A DNA stretch of 64,000 nucleotides. Source: G965227875 sp965227875. GTDB lineage: Bacteria > Pseudomonadota > Alphaproteobacteria > Rhizobiales > JAJFHC01. Positions 7,939 through 15,802 of this stretch are shown here, piece after piece. Location of the stretch: NCBI GenBank assembly GCA_965227875.1, contig OZ245783.1:2914001-2978000 (forward strand), read 5' to 3'. The position numbers and the translations under genes were made by a program. Under the pieces are notes generated by a model that saw only the letters and a list, made by a program, of their open reading frames with translations, was not told the DNA's origin and did not search any database. Position 1 is the stretch's first letter. Each line of letters starts with the position of its first letter.

Positions 7939-8079
7939 TTCTTTTCCCTGACACAGCTGAACATTTTAGGTGCGCCGCCGATTGACCTCTCGGTTTGGGG
8001 CGCATATCGAATCCCTCTGATGCCCGAGACGTCGCTTGGGTCTTCGTGACAAGGCTGCAAATCGGCGGCCCGGCAGATA

Positions 8080-8484
8080 TCAGTCGGGCGGATTATCTTT
8101 CCTGCCTTCCGTTTGTTCGGCGTCTGCCGGGGCGAGGAGCGCCAGTTCCTTCTTCAATATGTCGATGTTTCGGCGATGGGACTTGAAGATCACGTCGAAA
8201 GCGTCACCGATGACGGGAATTCCGCCGATCAGCATGTCGATGCCGGTGTTTGCCACGATCCGGGCCATCGCTCGTTTCCGAGCGCCCATTCGCGACGCTT
8301 CATAGAGCATGACTGCACCGGGCACGGCAGTCACGGCATCCCCGATTCCGGGGATTAGGCCGAGGATGGAGTCCCAGCCGAAGGGCACCCCGAATATGCG
8401 GAATCTGGCGTCCAGTGTGTCAGCCAGACGGTCAAGCCGGTCAATGCGAGCACGGCAGGCTGCGATCTCGTCAGCGTCGCGCAA
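8080..8484 (-). CDS. DUF4112 domain-containing membrane protein
   Basis: A 134-residue small protein matching DUF4112. Family signatures are LDRLADTLDARFRIFGVPFG, GWDSILGLIPGIGDAVTAVPG and ANTGIDMLIGGIPVIGDAFDVIFKSHRRN. Two glycine-rich hydrophobic stretches (roughly residues 38-60 and 78-100) probably sit in or on the inner membrane. The C-terminal 20 residues are polar. Function is unknown for the family. The N-terminus overlaps by 14 bases a doubtful small reading frame upstream on the same strand. Confidence 0.8.
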   Translation of the reverse strand: MRDADEIAACRARIDRLDRLADTLDARFRIFGVPFGWDSILGLIPGIGDAVTAVPGAVMLYEASRMGARKRAMARIVANTGIDMLIGGIPVIGDAFDVIFKSHRRNIDILKKELALLAPADAEQTEGRKDNPPD

Positions 8485-8719
8485 TTGTGTAGCCCGGTAG
8501 TTTGAGGAATTTGTCGATCCGGAAGCGCATTGCGATCCCGGCCTCAGGACACATGCCGAGTGGCGACCATGGCATGGCGACGACTGTTCCTGGCATGTCC
8601 AAATGTCCCTCTCGACTCGGTTGCATGAACAGAACGTCGGCCGGGCCGATTCGGTTCCTTATGAGCAGCGGCAGCGCGGGTCGGCCAAAGGGCCGCGTGT
8701 CATGAAGCTGGTCGCCCAC
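8471..8719 (-). CDS. Doubtful small open frame (82 aa)
   Basis: An open frame of 82 codons lies directly upstream of and overlaps the DUF4112 gene by 14 bases, which would fit a two-gene operon. I do not recognise the product; it has five methionines, no clear domain, and third-position GC well below its neighbours. It could be a real orphan or the remnant of a decayed gene. The remaining sequence up to the isomerase start at 8928 shows nothing I can support. Confidence 0.25.
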   Translation of the reverse strand: MGDQLHDTRPFGRPALPLLIRNRIGPADVLFMQPSREGHLDMPGTVVAMPWSPLGMCPEAGIAMRFRIDKFLKLPGYTIARR

Positions 8720-8927
8720 TCACGCCCTCGCTCCGGAAACGTCCCCGCTTTTCGGTTGGTCCGTTGCCCCGATGCAGGAGGCCGGCAATACAGCGATCAC
8801 GCTTGTTGAACGAACACATCGTTGGCATTCTCAAGACGTATCAGGCCGGCACGACGCCATCAAAGCGGTGGCGCAGGTTTGGCGCATGTCGACCTGTTGC
8901 GTGATGCGGCATACCGGGATGGCCCCA

Positions 8928-9545
8928 ATGTCTCAGTCCGTTGTCGAAGTCTTCTACGCCATTGCCAGCCGCTATTCCTACCTGGCGTTCTCGCAATTGC
9001 CCACGCTTCGGGCCGACTTCGGCTGCGAGGTCGTGCTGAAGCCGCTCAACTTCCGCGACCTGATGGCGCGCCGGCGGAGCGATCCCTTTTCCGGTTCGCC
9101 GCCGTCGGGCCAGTACGAGATCCCCTTCCGCAAGGCCGACGCGCATGCCTGGGCCGACTATTACGGCATCGCCTATGACGAAAGCCACTACGGCGACGTG
9201 TCGCGCGAGGACTTCAGGCGCATGGCGCTGGCCTGCGTCGCGGCGGAGGGGTTCGGCGCCTGCGAAGCGGTCAGCCGCGCACTGTTCGACCGCCTGCTCG
9301 GCGGCAGGGCCGGCGTCCCCGGGCCGTCCCACTATGAAGAGGTCGCCGATGAATGCGGTCTCGATCCGCAGGCCTTCGTCGCCGCGACCGATGCACCGGA
9401 AACCGCGGAACGCCATGAACGCAGGCTCGACGAGGCGATGGCGCGCGGTGTCTTCGGCGTGCCGACCTTTTTTGTCGGCGACCGCATGTTCTGGGGCAAT
9501 GACCGCCTCCCGCTCGTCAGACACGCCCTGTCGACCGCGGACTGA
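8928..9545 (+). CDS. DsbA-fold 2-hydroxychromene-2-carboxylate isomerase family protein
   Basis: A 205-residue protein of the GST-kappa/HCCA isomerase branch of the DsbA-like thioredoxin fold. The N-terminus VEVFYAIASRYSYLAFSQL carries the serine in place of the CxxC seen in oxidoreductases, followed by VVLKPLNFRDLM. The C-terminal RGVFGVPTFFVGDRMFWGNDRL is the cis-proline loop typical of this group. These proteins use glutathione to isomerise aromatic degradation intermediates, but many are uncharacterised. The start at 8928 begins at the conserved strand; ATG at 8919 is an alternative. There are no aromatic catabolic genes nearby, so the substrate is unknown. Confidence 0.8.
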   Translation: MSQSVVEVFYAIASRYSYLAFSQLPTLRADFGCEVVLKPLNFRDLMARRRSDPFSGSPPSGQYEIPFRKADAHAWADYYGIAYDESHYGDVSREDFRRMALACVAAEGFGACEAVSRALFDRLLGGRAGVPGPSHYEEVADECGLDPQAFVAATDAPETAERHERRLDEAMARGVFGVPTFFVGDRMFWGNDRLPLVRHALSTAD

Positions 9546-9621
9546 CAGGCGACGCCGGCCCGAGGACGCTTTCACGGAATCGCGTTTTGACGGCCGGGCT
9601 CCGGACTCCTAGTCTCGGCAG

Positions 9622-10161
9622 ATGATCGTAAGGGCATTCTTGGTTGCATTTCTGCTGCTGGTCCCGGCCGCCGGTGCGGCGCAGGACGCCGGTCGCCTCG
9701 ACGATCTCTTCGCCAGGCTGGCGGTGGCCGAAGAAGCGGGTGACGCGAGGACGGTGGAGCGGCTGATCTGGGCAGAGTGGCTCAGGTCCGGCGACGGGGA
9801 GACAGATGTGCTGATGAAGCGCGCGATAACGGCCATGGCCGCGCAGCACTTCGGCAAGGCGCTGGAGATACTCGACACGGTCGTCGCCCGGGCACCCGGT
9901 TTCGCCGAGGGCTGGAACAAGCGTGCCACGGTGCTTTATCTCGTGCGCCGGTTCGACGAGTCGCTCGCCGACATCGAACGTGTGCTCGCACTCGAGCCCC
10001 GGCATTTCGGCGCCATCAGCGGCGTCGCCCTCATCCGGCTGGCACAGGGCGACAAGGCGGCGGCCCTTGCCGCCGTCCTGCGGGCTCTGGAGATCTATCC
10101 GCTCCTGCCCGGCGCACGCGAACTCATCAGCCAGGCCGGCGGCGCGGCCGATCCCATCTGA
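9622..10161 (+). CDS. Exported tetratricopeptide repeat protein
   Basis: A 179-residue protein with a cleavable-looking signal peptide (about residues 1-20, ending AAGAAQ). It has about three TPR-like helical pairs between residues 60 and 165: ITAMAAQHFGKALEILDTVVARAP, FAEGWNKRATVLYLVRRFDESLADIERVLALEP and FGAISGVALIRLAQGDKAAALAAVLRALEIYP. The protein should be periplasmic and act in protein-protein contacts; no catalytic domain is present. It stands alone, convergent with the 5'-nucleotidase gene 25 bases downstream. Confidence 0.78.
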   Translation: MIVRAFLVAFLLLVPAAGAAQDAGRLDDLFARLAVAEEAGDARTVERLIWAEWLRSGDGETDVLMKRAITAMAAQHFGKALEILDTVVARAPGFAEGWNKRATVLYLVRRFDESLADIERVLALEPRHFGAISGVALIRLAQGDKAAALAAVLRALEIYPLLPGARELISQAGGAADPI

Positions 10162-10185
10162 ACACCAGCGCCTGCCAGCCTCGTG

Positions 10186-11700
10186 CTACTCAAGGACGAT
10201 GCGTCCTTCGACCTTCGGCGATACCGGGGAGTTCTCCCGGATGTAGCGCATGACGGCATTGGCCATGAGTTCGCCGTCCGTCTGGCTCAAGATGACGCGT
10301 GCCTTCGTAAACGCCTCGTATCCCTCCTTGCCGCGCCCGACGAAGTCGTTCGTCGCGACGCGGTAGGTCTTCGCCGGATCGACCGCCGCGCCGCCGATGA
10401 GCGCCTCGACGATCCTCTTGCCCGGTGCGGCGTCTGTCCTCGCGCGTATCGTGAGACCGGACACATGGGCGAACCGCCCGTTGGCCTTGCCGGCGTACCA
10501 GAGACCGTTTTCGAGGGCGGCCAGCAGGTCGGCGCCCGTCATCTCGAACAGCATGATCTTGTTGCCGAAGGGCATCTCCTCCAGCACGTTCCGGCGCGTC
10601 AGGGTGCTTCCCGCGGGATAGCGCCGGTTGGCCCGGATGCCGCCGCCGTTCATGATGGCCGCATCGGCATCGACGGAGGTCCGGATGGCGTCGGCGATCA
10701 GGTTGCCGATCGCGGCCTCTCTTGCGCGGACGGTACTCTTGCGGCTGTCGAGTTCCGTCGCGGTCTGGCCCAGGGCGACGTCCAGTTCCTTCGAAAGCTC
10801 GGCCTGGTAGGCGGCCACTTTCCGGGCCATGTCGGGATCGGGCGTGACGTCGGCGGTGTCGATGATCCGGAAGCGTGGCCACCATCGCGCGGCGCCTTCG
10901 CCGCCTTCGGGCAGCGTGACGTCGAGATCGACGGCGACGACATATTCACCTTCCTCCTTGGCTTCCGCCATGACGTGGGCGCCGTTGAAGGTGAGGATCA
11001 GGTCGTGATCGTCTCCCGACAGCAGGATGTCGACGGCACCGGTGCCGAGAATGCGCAGGTCCGTTCGGATCGGCGCATGGGCGACCGCCACGACGATATG
11101 GGCGCCCTGGTCGCGCAAGGCCGCCGCCGCCGTCCTGACCGTCTCGACGCTCGAGGTGAACCTGAGCGTGCCGGGACTGGACTTTTCAACCGAGTTTTCC
11201 GCGGTGAGGCCGACCACTCCCACTTTCAGGCCGTCGAAATCGAACATGCGGGTGTCCTCGAAGCCCGCGACGGGACTGCCGTCGGCGGACCGCAGGTTCG
11301 CCGCCAGAAGCGGAAACCTGGCCTCGGCCATGCGTTTGCGGAACACCTCTTCGCCGAAGTCGAATTCGTGGTTGCCCGGCACGAAGACATCCGGGGCCAG
11401 GTCGTTGGTGAGATCGATGATATGCGCGCCGCGGTCGAAGCCGGACATGAGCGACGGCGAGAGCGTGTCGCCGGCATGGGCGACGATCAGGTTGCCGCCG
11501 CGTTCCCGTTCTGCCTTGAGGGCGCCGGCGATCCGGGCGAACCCGCCGCGGCCGTTGGCTTCGCCCATGTCGTAGATGTCGCAAATGAGAACGAGGCTGA
11601 CCTTGCGCGTCTCCGCCGCCTTCGCGGGCCTGTCGCTCGCGGCAAGGCAGAGGCAGGCGACAAGCGCGAATACAAGAAAGTCTGGAATGCGGATTCTCAT
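10186..11700 (-). CDS. Periplasmic 5'-nucleotidase / metallophosphoesterase
   Basis: A 504-residue exported nucleotidase of the UshA family. It hydrolyses nucleotides outside the inner membrane so the nucleoside and phosphate can be recovered. Start 11700 is chosen because it has a GGGAGAA site and opens a signal peptide (MRIRIPDFLVFALVACLCLA, ending KAAE). Metallophosphoesterase motifs follow: LICDIYDMG (the D-x-Y variant of the D-x-H motif), AHAGDTLSPS, VPGNHEFDFGEE and a C-terminal 5'-nucleotidase domain from about residue 330 with NGGGIRANR and TYRVATNDFVG. The substrate could be another phosphoester. It is divergent from neuB across 133 bases. Confidence 0.85.
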   Translation of the reverse strand: MRIRIPDFLVFALVACLCLAASDRPAKAAETRKVSLVLICDIYDMGEANGRGGFARIAGALKAERERGGNLIVAHAGDTLSPSLMSGFDRGAHIIDLTNDLAPDVFVPGNHEFDFGEEVFRKRMAEARFPLLAANLRSADGSPVAGFEDTRMFDFDGLKVGVVGLTAENSVEKSSPGTLRFTSSVETVRTAAAALRDQGAHIVVAVAHAPIRTDLRILGTGAVDILLSGDDHDLILTFNGAHVMAEAKEEGEYVVAVDLDVTLPEGGEGAARWWPRFRIIDTADVTPDPDMARKVAAYQAELSKELDVALGQTATELDSRKSTVRAREAAIGNLIADAIRTSVDADAAIMNGGGIRANRRYPAGSTLTRRNVLEEMPFGNKIMLFEMTGADLLAALENGLWYAGKANGRFAHVSGLTIRARTDAAPGKRIVEALIGGAAVDPAKTYRVATNDFVGRGKEGYEAFTKARVILSQTDGELMANAVMRYIRENSPVSPKVEGRIVLE

Positions 11701-11833
11701 GTCGTTCTCCCGTCGACGGGCGGTGCCGCCCCTGTTATCACCCTGTCCCGGGTCTGCGACCGTTCGTTGCTTGTCAAGCCCGGGACTCTGACCTAAAACC
11801 TGAACCCATTCTCCGCAAGAGGCAGCAGACCCC

Positions 11834-12886
11834 ATGTCGCGCGACAGTCGAAAAACCTGGCTCGACGCTCCGGCGCCGGACGCATCCTGCACGATAATCG
11901 CGGAGATCGCACAGGCTCATGACGGTTCGCTCGGCATGGCCCACGCCTATATCGACAGCGCCGCTGCCGCCGGTGCCGACGCCATCAAGTTCCAGACCCA
12001 TATCGCGGATGCGGAAAGCACGGAACTGGAGCCCTGGCGGACCCGCTTCAGCCTCCAGGACGACACGCGGCTGGACTACTGGCGCCGGATGGAGTTCACG
12101 CCCGAACAGTGGGCGGGGCTGAAGTCCCATGCCGACGAGAAGGGCCTGCTTTTCCTCAGTTCGCCGTTTTCCGTCCAGGCCGTGGACCTGCTGGACAGGA
12201 TCGGGGTCGCCGGCTGGAAGGTCGCCTCGGGCGAGATCACGAACTACCCCATGCTCGACCGCATGGCCGCGGACGGCCTGCCGGTCATGCTGTCGACGGG
12301 CATGAGCCCGTGGCCGGAGATCGACGCGGCCGTCGAACGAATTCGCCGCAGGGGCGCGGATCTTTCCATCCTCCAGTGCGCCACCCAGTATCCGAGCCCG
12401 CCGGAGCGGATCGGCCTCAATCTTCTGGGAGAATTCCGCGAACGTTATGGACTGGCCGTCGGCCTGTCTGATCACTCGGGCACGGTTTATCCCGGCCTTG
12501 CCGCGGCCGCGCTCGGCATCCAGGTGCTCGAAGTCCACGTCACCATGAGCCGGGAAATGTTCGGGCCCGACGTGACCGCCTCCGTGACGTCGGACGAACT
12601 GCGCACGCTCGTCGAGGGTGTGCGGTTCATCGAAGACATGCACGCCAGCCCCGTCGACAAGTCGACGGTGGGCGAACACATCGCGCCCCTGCGCGAGATA
12701 TTCCTCAAGAGTGTCGTGCCGCTGGAAGACCTTCCGGCCGGAACGACGCTCGATGCTTCCCTCCTGACCACCAAGAAACCCGGCACCGGCATCCCGGCAA
12801 GCGAATTCGACTCCGTCCTCGGCCGGCGTCTGGCCCGCGCGGTCCGCAGGAATGTGCCTCTTGTCGGTGACGATCTGGAAAACTGA
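11834..12886 (+). CDS. neuB: N-acetylneuraminate/nonulosonate synthase
   Basis: A 350-residue sialic-acid synthase family protein. It condenses phosphoenolpyruvate with an N-acetylated hexosamine (ManNAc or an analogue) to give a nine-carbon nonulosonate. The N-terminal TIM barrel shows CTIIAEIAQAHDGSLGMA, GADAIKFQTHIADAESTE, LFLSSPFSVQAVDLL, WKVASGEITNYPML and AVGLSDHSGTVYPGLAAAALG. The C-terminal SAF/antifreeze-like domain begins near residue 290 (FLKSVVPLEDLPAGTTL) and ends with KPGTGIPASEFDSVLGRRLA. It is the first gene of neuB-neuC-neuA, 2 bases before neuC. Whether the product is Neu5Ac, legionaminate or another sugar cannot be told from this gene alone. Confidence 0.92.
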   Translation: MSRDSRKTWLDAPAPDASCTIIAEIAQAHDGSLGMAHAYIDSAAAAGADAIKFQTHIADAESTELEPWRTRFSLQDDTRLDYWRRMEFTPEQWAGLKSHADEKGLLFLSSPFSVQAVDLLDRIGVAGWKVASGEITNYPMLDRMAADGLPVMLSTGMSPWPEIDAAVERIRRRGADLSILQCATQYPSPPERIGLNLLGEFRERYGLAVGLSDHSGTVYPGLAAAALGIQVLEVHVTMSREMFGPDVTASVTSDELRTLVEGVRFIEDMHASPVDKSTVGEHIAPLREIFLKSVVPLEDLPAGTTLDASLLTTKKPGTGIPASEFDSVLGRRLARAVRRNVPLVGDDLEN

Positions 12887-12888
12887 GA

Positions 12889-14049
12889 ATGTCCAAGAAG
12901 AAGATTTGCGTCGTCATCACGGCGCGCCCGAGTTATGCCCGCATTCGCACGGCGCTTGAGGCGATCCGCAGCCATCCCGACCTCGAGCTGCAGCTCGTGG
13001 TCGCCGCGTCCGCTCTCCTCGACCGCTACGGCAACGCCGTCGAGGTGATCGAGAGCGAAGGCTTCACCGTCGACCGGCAGGTCTACATGATCCTCGAGGG
13101 TGAAAACCTCGTGACGTCGGCGAAGTCGACCGGCCTCGGCCTGGCGGAACTGGCCACCGTATTCGACAACCTCAAGCCCGATGCCGTGGTCACCATTGCC
13201 GACCGCTTCGAGACGATCGCCACGGCGATCGCGGCGGCCTACATGAACATTCCGCTCATCCATGTGCAGGGCGGTGAAGTCACCGGCTCCATTGACGAGA
13301 AGGTGCGACACGCCGTCACCAAGCTCGCCGACCTCCACCTGGTCTCGAGCGAACCCGCGGCGCTGCGGGTCGAGAAAATGGGCGAGGTCCGGGACAGCAT
13401 CGTCGTCACCGGCTGCCCGTCGATCGATCTCGCCAGGATCGCCCGGGACAGCGAACCGCGCGACGTGAAGAAACTGCTCTCGGGTTATGGCGGCGTCGGT
13501 GCGGACCTGGACATTTCGGACGGGTATATCGTCGTTCTCCAGCATCCCGTCACCACCGAGTACCGGGAGGCCCGCGAGCATGTGGAGGAGACCCTTCACG
13601 CGGTGCATGAATGCGGCTACCCGACGCTCTGGTTCTGGCCGAATGTCGACGCCGGCTCGGATGGCACCTCCAAGGGAATTCGCGCCTATCGTGAAATGAA
13701 CGATCTCCGGAACGTCCATTTCTACAAGAACCTCCGGCCTCTCGATTTCCTGTCCGTCCTGATCAACAGTCGCGGTATCGTGGGCAACTCGAGCGTGGCG
13801 ATCCGTGAGTGCGCCTATCTCGGCGTACCCGCGGTCAACATCGGCAGCCGGCAGTCAGGCAGGGACCGCGGCGGCAATGTCGTCGATGTCGAGCATGATC
13901 GCAGCGCCATTTCGGCGGCGATTCGCAGCAACTACGAACGCGAGGACCGCGGCAGCGACCATATCTACGGCGACGGCACCGCGGGCGAACAGATCGCCGA
14001 CGCCATCGCCGGCGCTGACATCAGGATCGAAAAACGTCTGACCTACTGA
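12889..14049 (+). CDS. neuC: UDP-N-acetylglucosamine 2-epimerase (hydrolysing)
   Basis: A 386-residue GT-B-fold epimerase that converts UDP-GlcNAc, or a modified form, to free ManNAc-type sugar plus UDP, the substrate step before NeuB. Signatures: ICVVITARPSYARIRTALEAI at the N-terminus, IADRFETIATAIAAAYMNIPL, HVQGGEVTGSIDEKVRHAVTK, and the C-terminal nucleotide-sugar site GIVGNSSVAIRECAYLGVPA with NIGSRQSGRDRGGNV. Length fits the NeuC/LegG hydrolysing group rather than the non-hydrolysing WecB group. It follows neuB by 2 bases and is clearly co-transcribed. Confidence 0.92.
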   Translation: MSKKKICVVITARPSYARIRTALEAIRSHPDLELQLVVAASALLDRYGNAVEVIESEGFTVDRQVYMILEGENLVTSAKSTGLGLAELATVFDNLKPDAVVTIADRFETIATAIAAAYMNIPLIHVQGGEVTGSIDEKVRHAVTKLADLHLVSSEPAALRVEKMGEVRDSIVVTGCPSIDLARIARDSEPRDVKKLLSGYGGVGADLDISDGYIVVLQHPVTTEYREAREHVEETLHAVHECGYPTLWFWPNVDAGSDGTSKGIRAYREMNDLRNVHFYKNLRPLDFLSVLINSRGIVGNSSVAIRECAYLGVPAVNIGSRQSGRDRGGNVVDVEHDRSAISAAIRSNYEREDRGSDHIYGDGTAGEQIADAIAGADIRIEKRLTY

Positions 14050-14083
14050 GTTCGGTTCCGGACAGACGGCAAACGAGGGGAAG

Positions 14084-14791
14084 ATGATCAGAGGCAGGCC
14101 CGTCACGGCCGTCATCCCCGTGAGGGGCGGCTCCCGCGGCATTCCGGGCAAGAACCTCCGGGAGCTCGGTGGCATGACCCTGCTCGAACGGGCGATCCGC
14201 TATGCGCAGGCCGCGCCTTGCGTCGACCGTGTGCTCGTGACGACCGACGATCCGGAGATGCACGAAATCGCCGGGCGGCTGGGTGCCGCCGCTCCCGGAT
14301 TGCGCCCGCCGGAACTCGCCAGCGACACGGCGACCACGGTGGATGCCGTACGTCATCTCATGGGCAGCGCCGGGGCGGAGGAAGGCTATATCCTGCTTCT
14401 CCAGGTCACGACGCCCCTGCGCAGCCAGGCGGACCTTGCGGGGCTCGTCGCGTTTTTCGAAGGCCATGGCGATGCCGTCGCGGCGGCGAGCGTGGCGCCC
14501 CATGCCGGCGCCCATCCCGAAAAACTGCAGAAGGTCGAGGACGACCTGCTGGTTTCCTATCTCGGCAGTGAGGCCGGGCGCGCGCGCCAGCTCATGCCCG
14601 AGGTATGGGAACTCAATGGCGCCTTCTACCTGATCGACACGCGTACGCTGCTTGCCGAAGGGACGTTCCTGCCGCAGGGAACGCTTGCCTACCGGATGCC
14701 GGTCGAACGGAGCTCGAACCTCGACACCATGCACGACTGGAACGTTCTCACATCCATGCTGGCTTGCGGCCACTGGACACTGGAGGAATAG
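14084..14791 (+). CDS. neuA: Acylneuraminate cytidylyltransferase (CMP-nonulosonate synthetase)
   Basis: A 235-residue nucleotidyltransferase that activates the nonulosonate as its CMP derivative for transfer to the cell surface. The N-terminal CTP-binding motif AVIPVRGGSRGIPGKNLREL is a clear NeuA/LegF signature, followed by RVLVTTDDPEM, LLLQVTTPLRSQADL and ELNGAFYLIDTRTLL. It has only the synthetase domain; no esterase is fused. It lies 34 bases after neuC with AGGGGAAG before the start. With neuB and neuC it completes a UDP-GlcNAc to CMP-sugar route. No sialyltransferase is recognisable within the window. Confidence 0.92.
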   Translation: MIRGRPVTAVIPVRGGSRGIPGKNLRELGGMTLLERAIRYAQAAPCVDRVLVTTDDPEMHEIAGRLGAAAPGLRPPELASDTATTVDAVRHLMGSAGAEEGYILLLQVTTPLRSQADLAGLVAFFEGHGDAVAAASVAPHAGAHPEKLQKVEDDLLVSYLGSEAGRARQLMPEVWELNGAFYLIDTRTLLAEGTFLPQGTLAYRMPVERSSNLDTMHDWNVLTSMLACGHWTLEE

Positions 14792-14870
14792 GCCGGTTCG
14801 GTATTAAATGGTCCCCGCGCGGCCCCGGATGGTCCGGCCGGTCGACTGGTGCTTGTTCAGGTTCAGCCTC

Positions 14871-15800
14871 ATGACTCAGATTGTCTACACGGATATTCCC
14901 CGGCTGCACGACGCGGTCGGTCTTCATCGCCACCTGAAGAAGCTGCTGATTTTTCCGCGCCGGTCGTGCGATGCGCTCGTGCGAACGGCCAAGGTCGGAC
15001 GCAATCCGTTCCAGCTCAAGACCCGCCGCGCCGCCGCCGCACGCATAGCGGCCGAAGCGGGTGGCTGGACCATCCCGCAGGACTCCGCGGTGCTGCAGTT
15101 CGCGCCTGGCGAGCTGCCCGGATCTACGCAGGCCATTGCCGCGGCGGAACATTTTTTCGCGCAGTTGCAGGCCTCGGGCGCAATCGAGGAAACCGAACGC
15201 ACGGCGAAAAAGAAATTCCTCTTGAGCGTCGCGAAGGGCGTCGACTTCGTCGACCACCCGGACATCCTGTCCTTCATGGTGTCGCGGCCGGTCGTCGACA
15301 TGGCCAGCCGTTACTTCGGCGCCGTACCGTTCCTGTCCTCGGCACGGATCTGGTGGACGCCCCCAAATGAAACGGTGTTGAAGAGCCAGCTTTATCACCG
15401 CGACGGCGAAGACGACCGTCAGCTCAAGTTCTTCTTCAACGTACGCGAGGTGACGGAGAATTCCGGCCCGTTCACCTTCATGCCCGCGGACGTCTCCCAA
15501 AGCGTCAAAAAGTCGCTTGGCTACAATGCCGGGCGTCTCGATGACGAAGCGGTGGAGCGCGCCGGAGGGGCCGGTCATGTCACGTCGCTTACCGGGCCCG
15601 CCGGGGCCGGGGCCTGTCTCGACACGTCGCGCTGCCTTCATTACGGCAGCAGGGGCAATACGCTGGGGCGCCTCGTCCTGATGTTCCAGTACACGTCCTT
15701 CTATGCGCCCAAGGCGGAAAACGTGAACTGGGCCCAGGGCGTCCAGAAAGCGGGTCTGCGCCTGGACGACGTTCAGAAACTGGCGCTGGGGATCGCCTGA
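14871..15800 (+). CDS. Phytanoyl-CoA dioxygenase (PhyH)-like Fe/2OG oxygenase
   Basis: A 309-residue protein with the double-stranded beta-helix signatures of PhyH-type Fe(II)/2-oxoglutarate oxygenases. The HxD iron motif is in SQLYHRDGEDDRQLKFFFNV, followed by NSGPFTFMPADVSQ, and a distal histidine and arginine lie in DTSRCLHYGSRGN. The N-terminal 120 residues are helical and basic and not recognised. Start 14871 is favoured because it opens a plausible N-terminus; ATG at 14808 is in frame but neither has a strong ribosome-binding site. It follows neuA on the same strand and could hydroxylate a surface sugar or lipid; this role is inferred from position only. Confidence 0.7.
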   Translation: MTQIVYTDIPRLHDAVGLHRHLKKLLIFPRRSCDALVRTAKVGRNPFQLKTRRAAAARIAAEAGGWTIPQDSAVLQFAPGELPGSTQAIAAAEHFFAQLQASGAIEETERTAKKKFLLSVAKGVDFVDHPDILSFMVSRPVVDMASRYFGAVPFLSSARIWWTPPNETVLKSQLYHRDGEDDRQLKFFFNVREVTENSGPFTFMPADVSQSVKKSLGYNAGRLDDEAVERAGGAGHVTSLTGPAGAGACLDTSRCLHYGSRGNTLGRLVLMFQYTSFYAPKAENVNWAQGVQKAGLRLDDVQKLALGIA

Positions 15801-15802
15801 CT

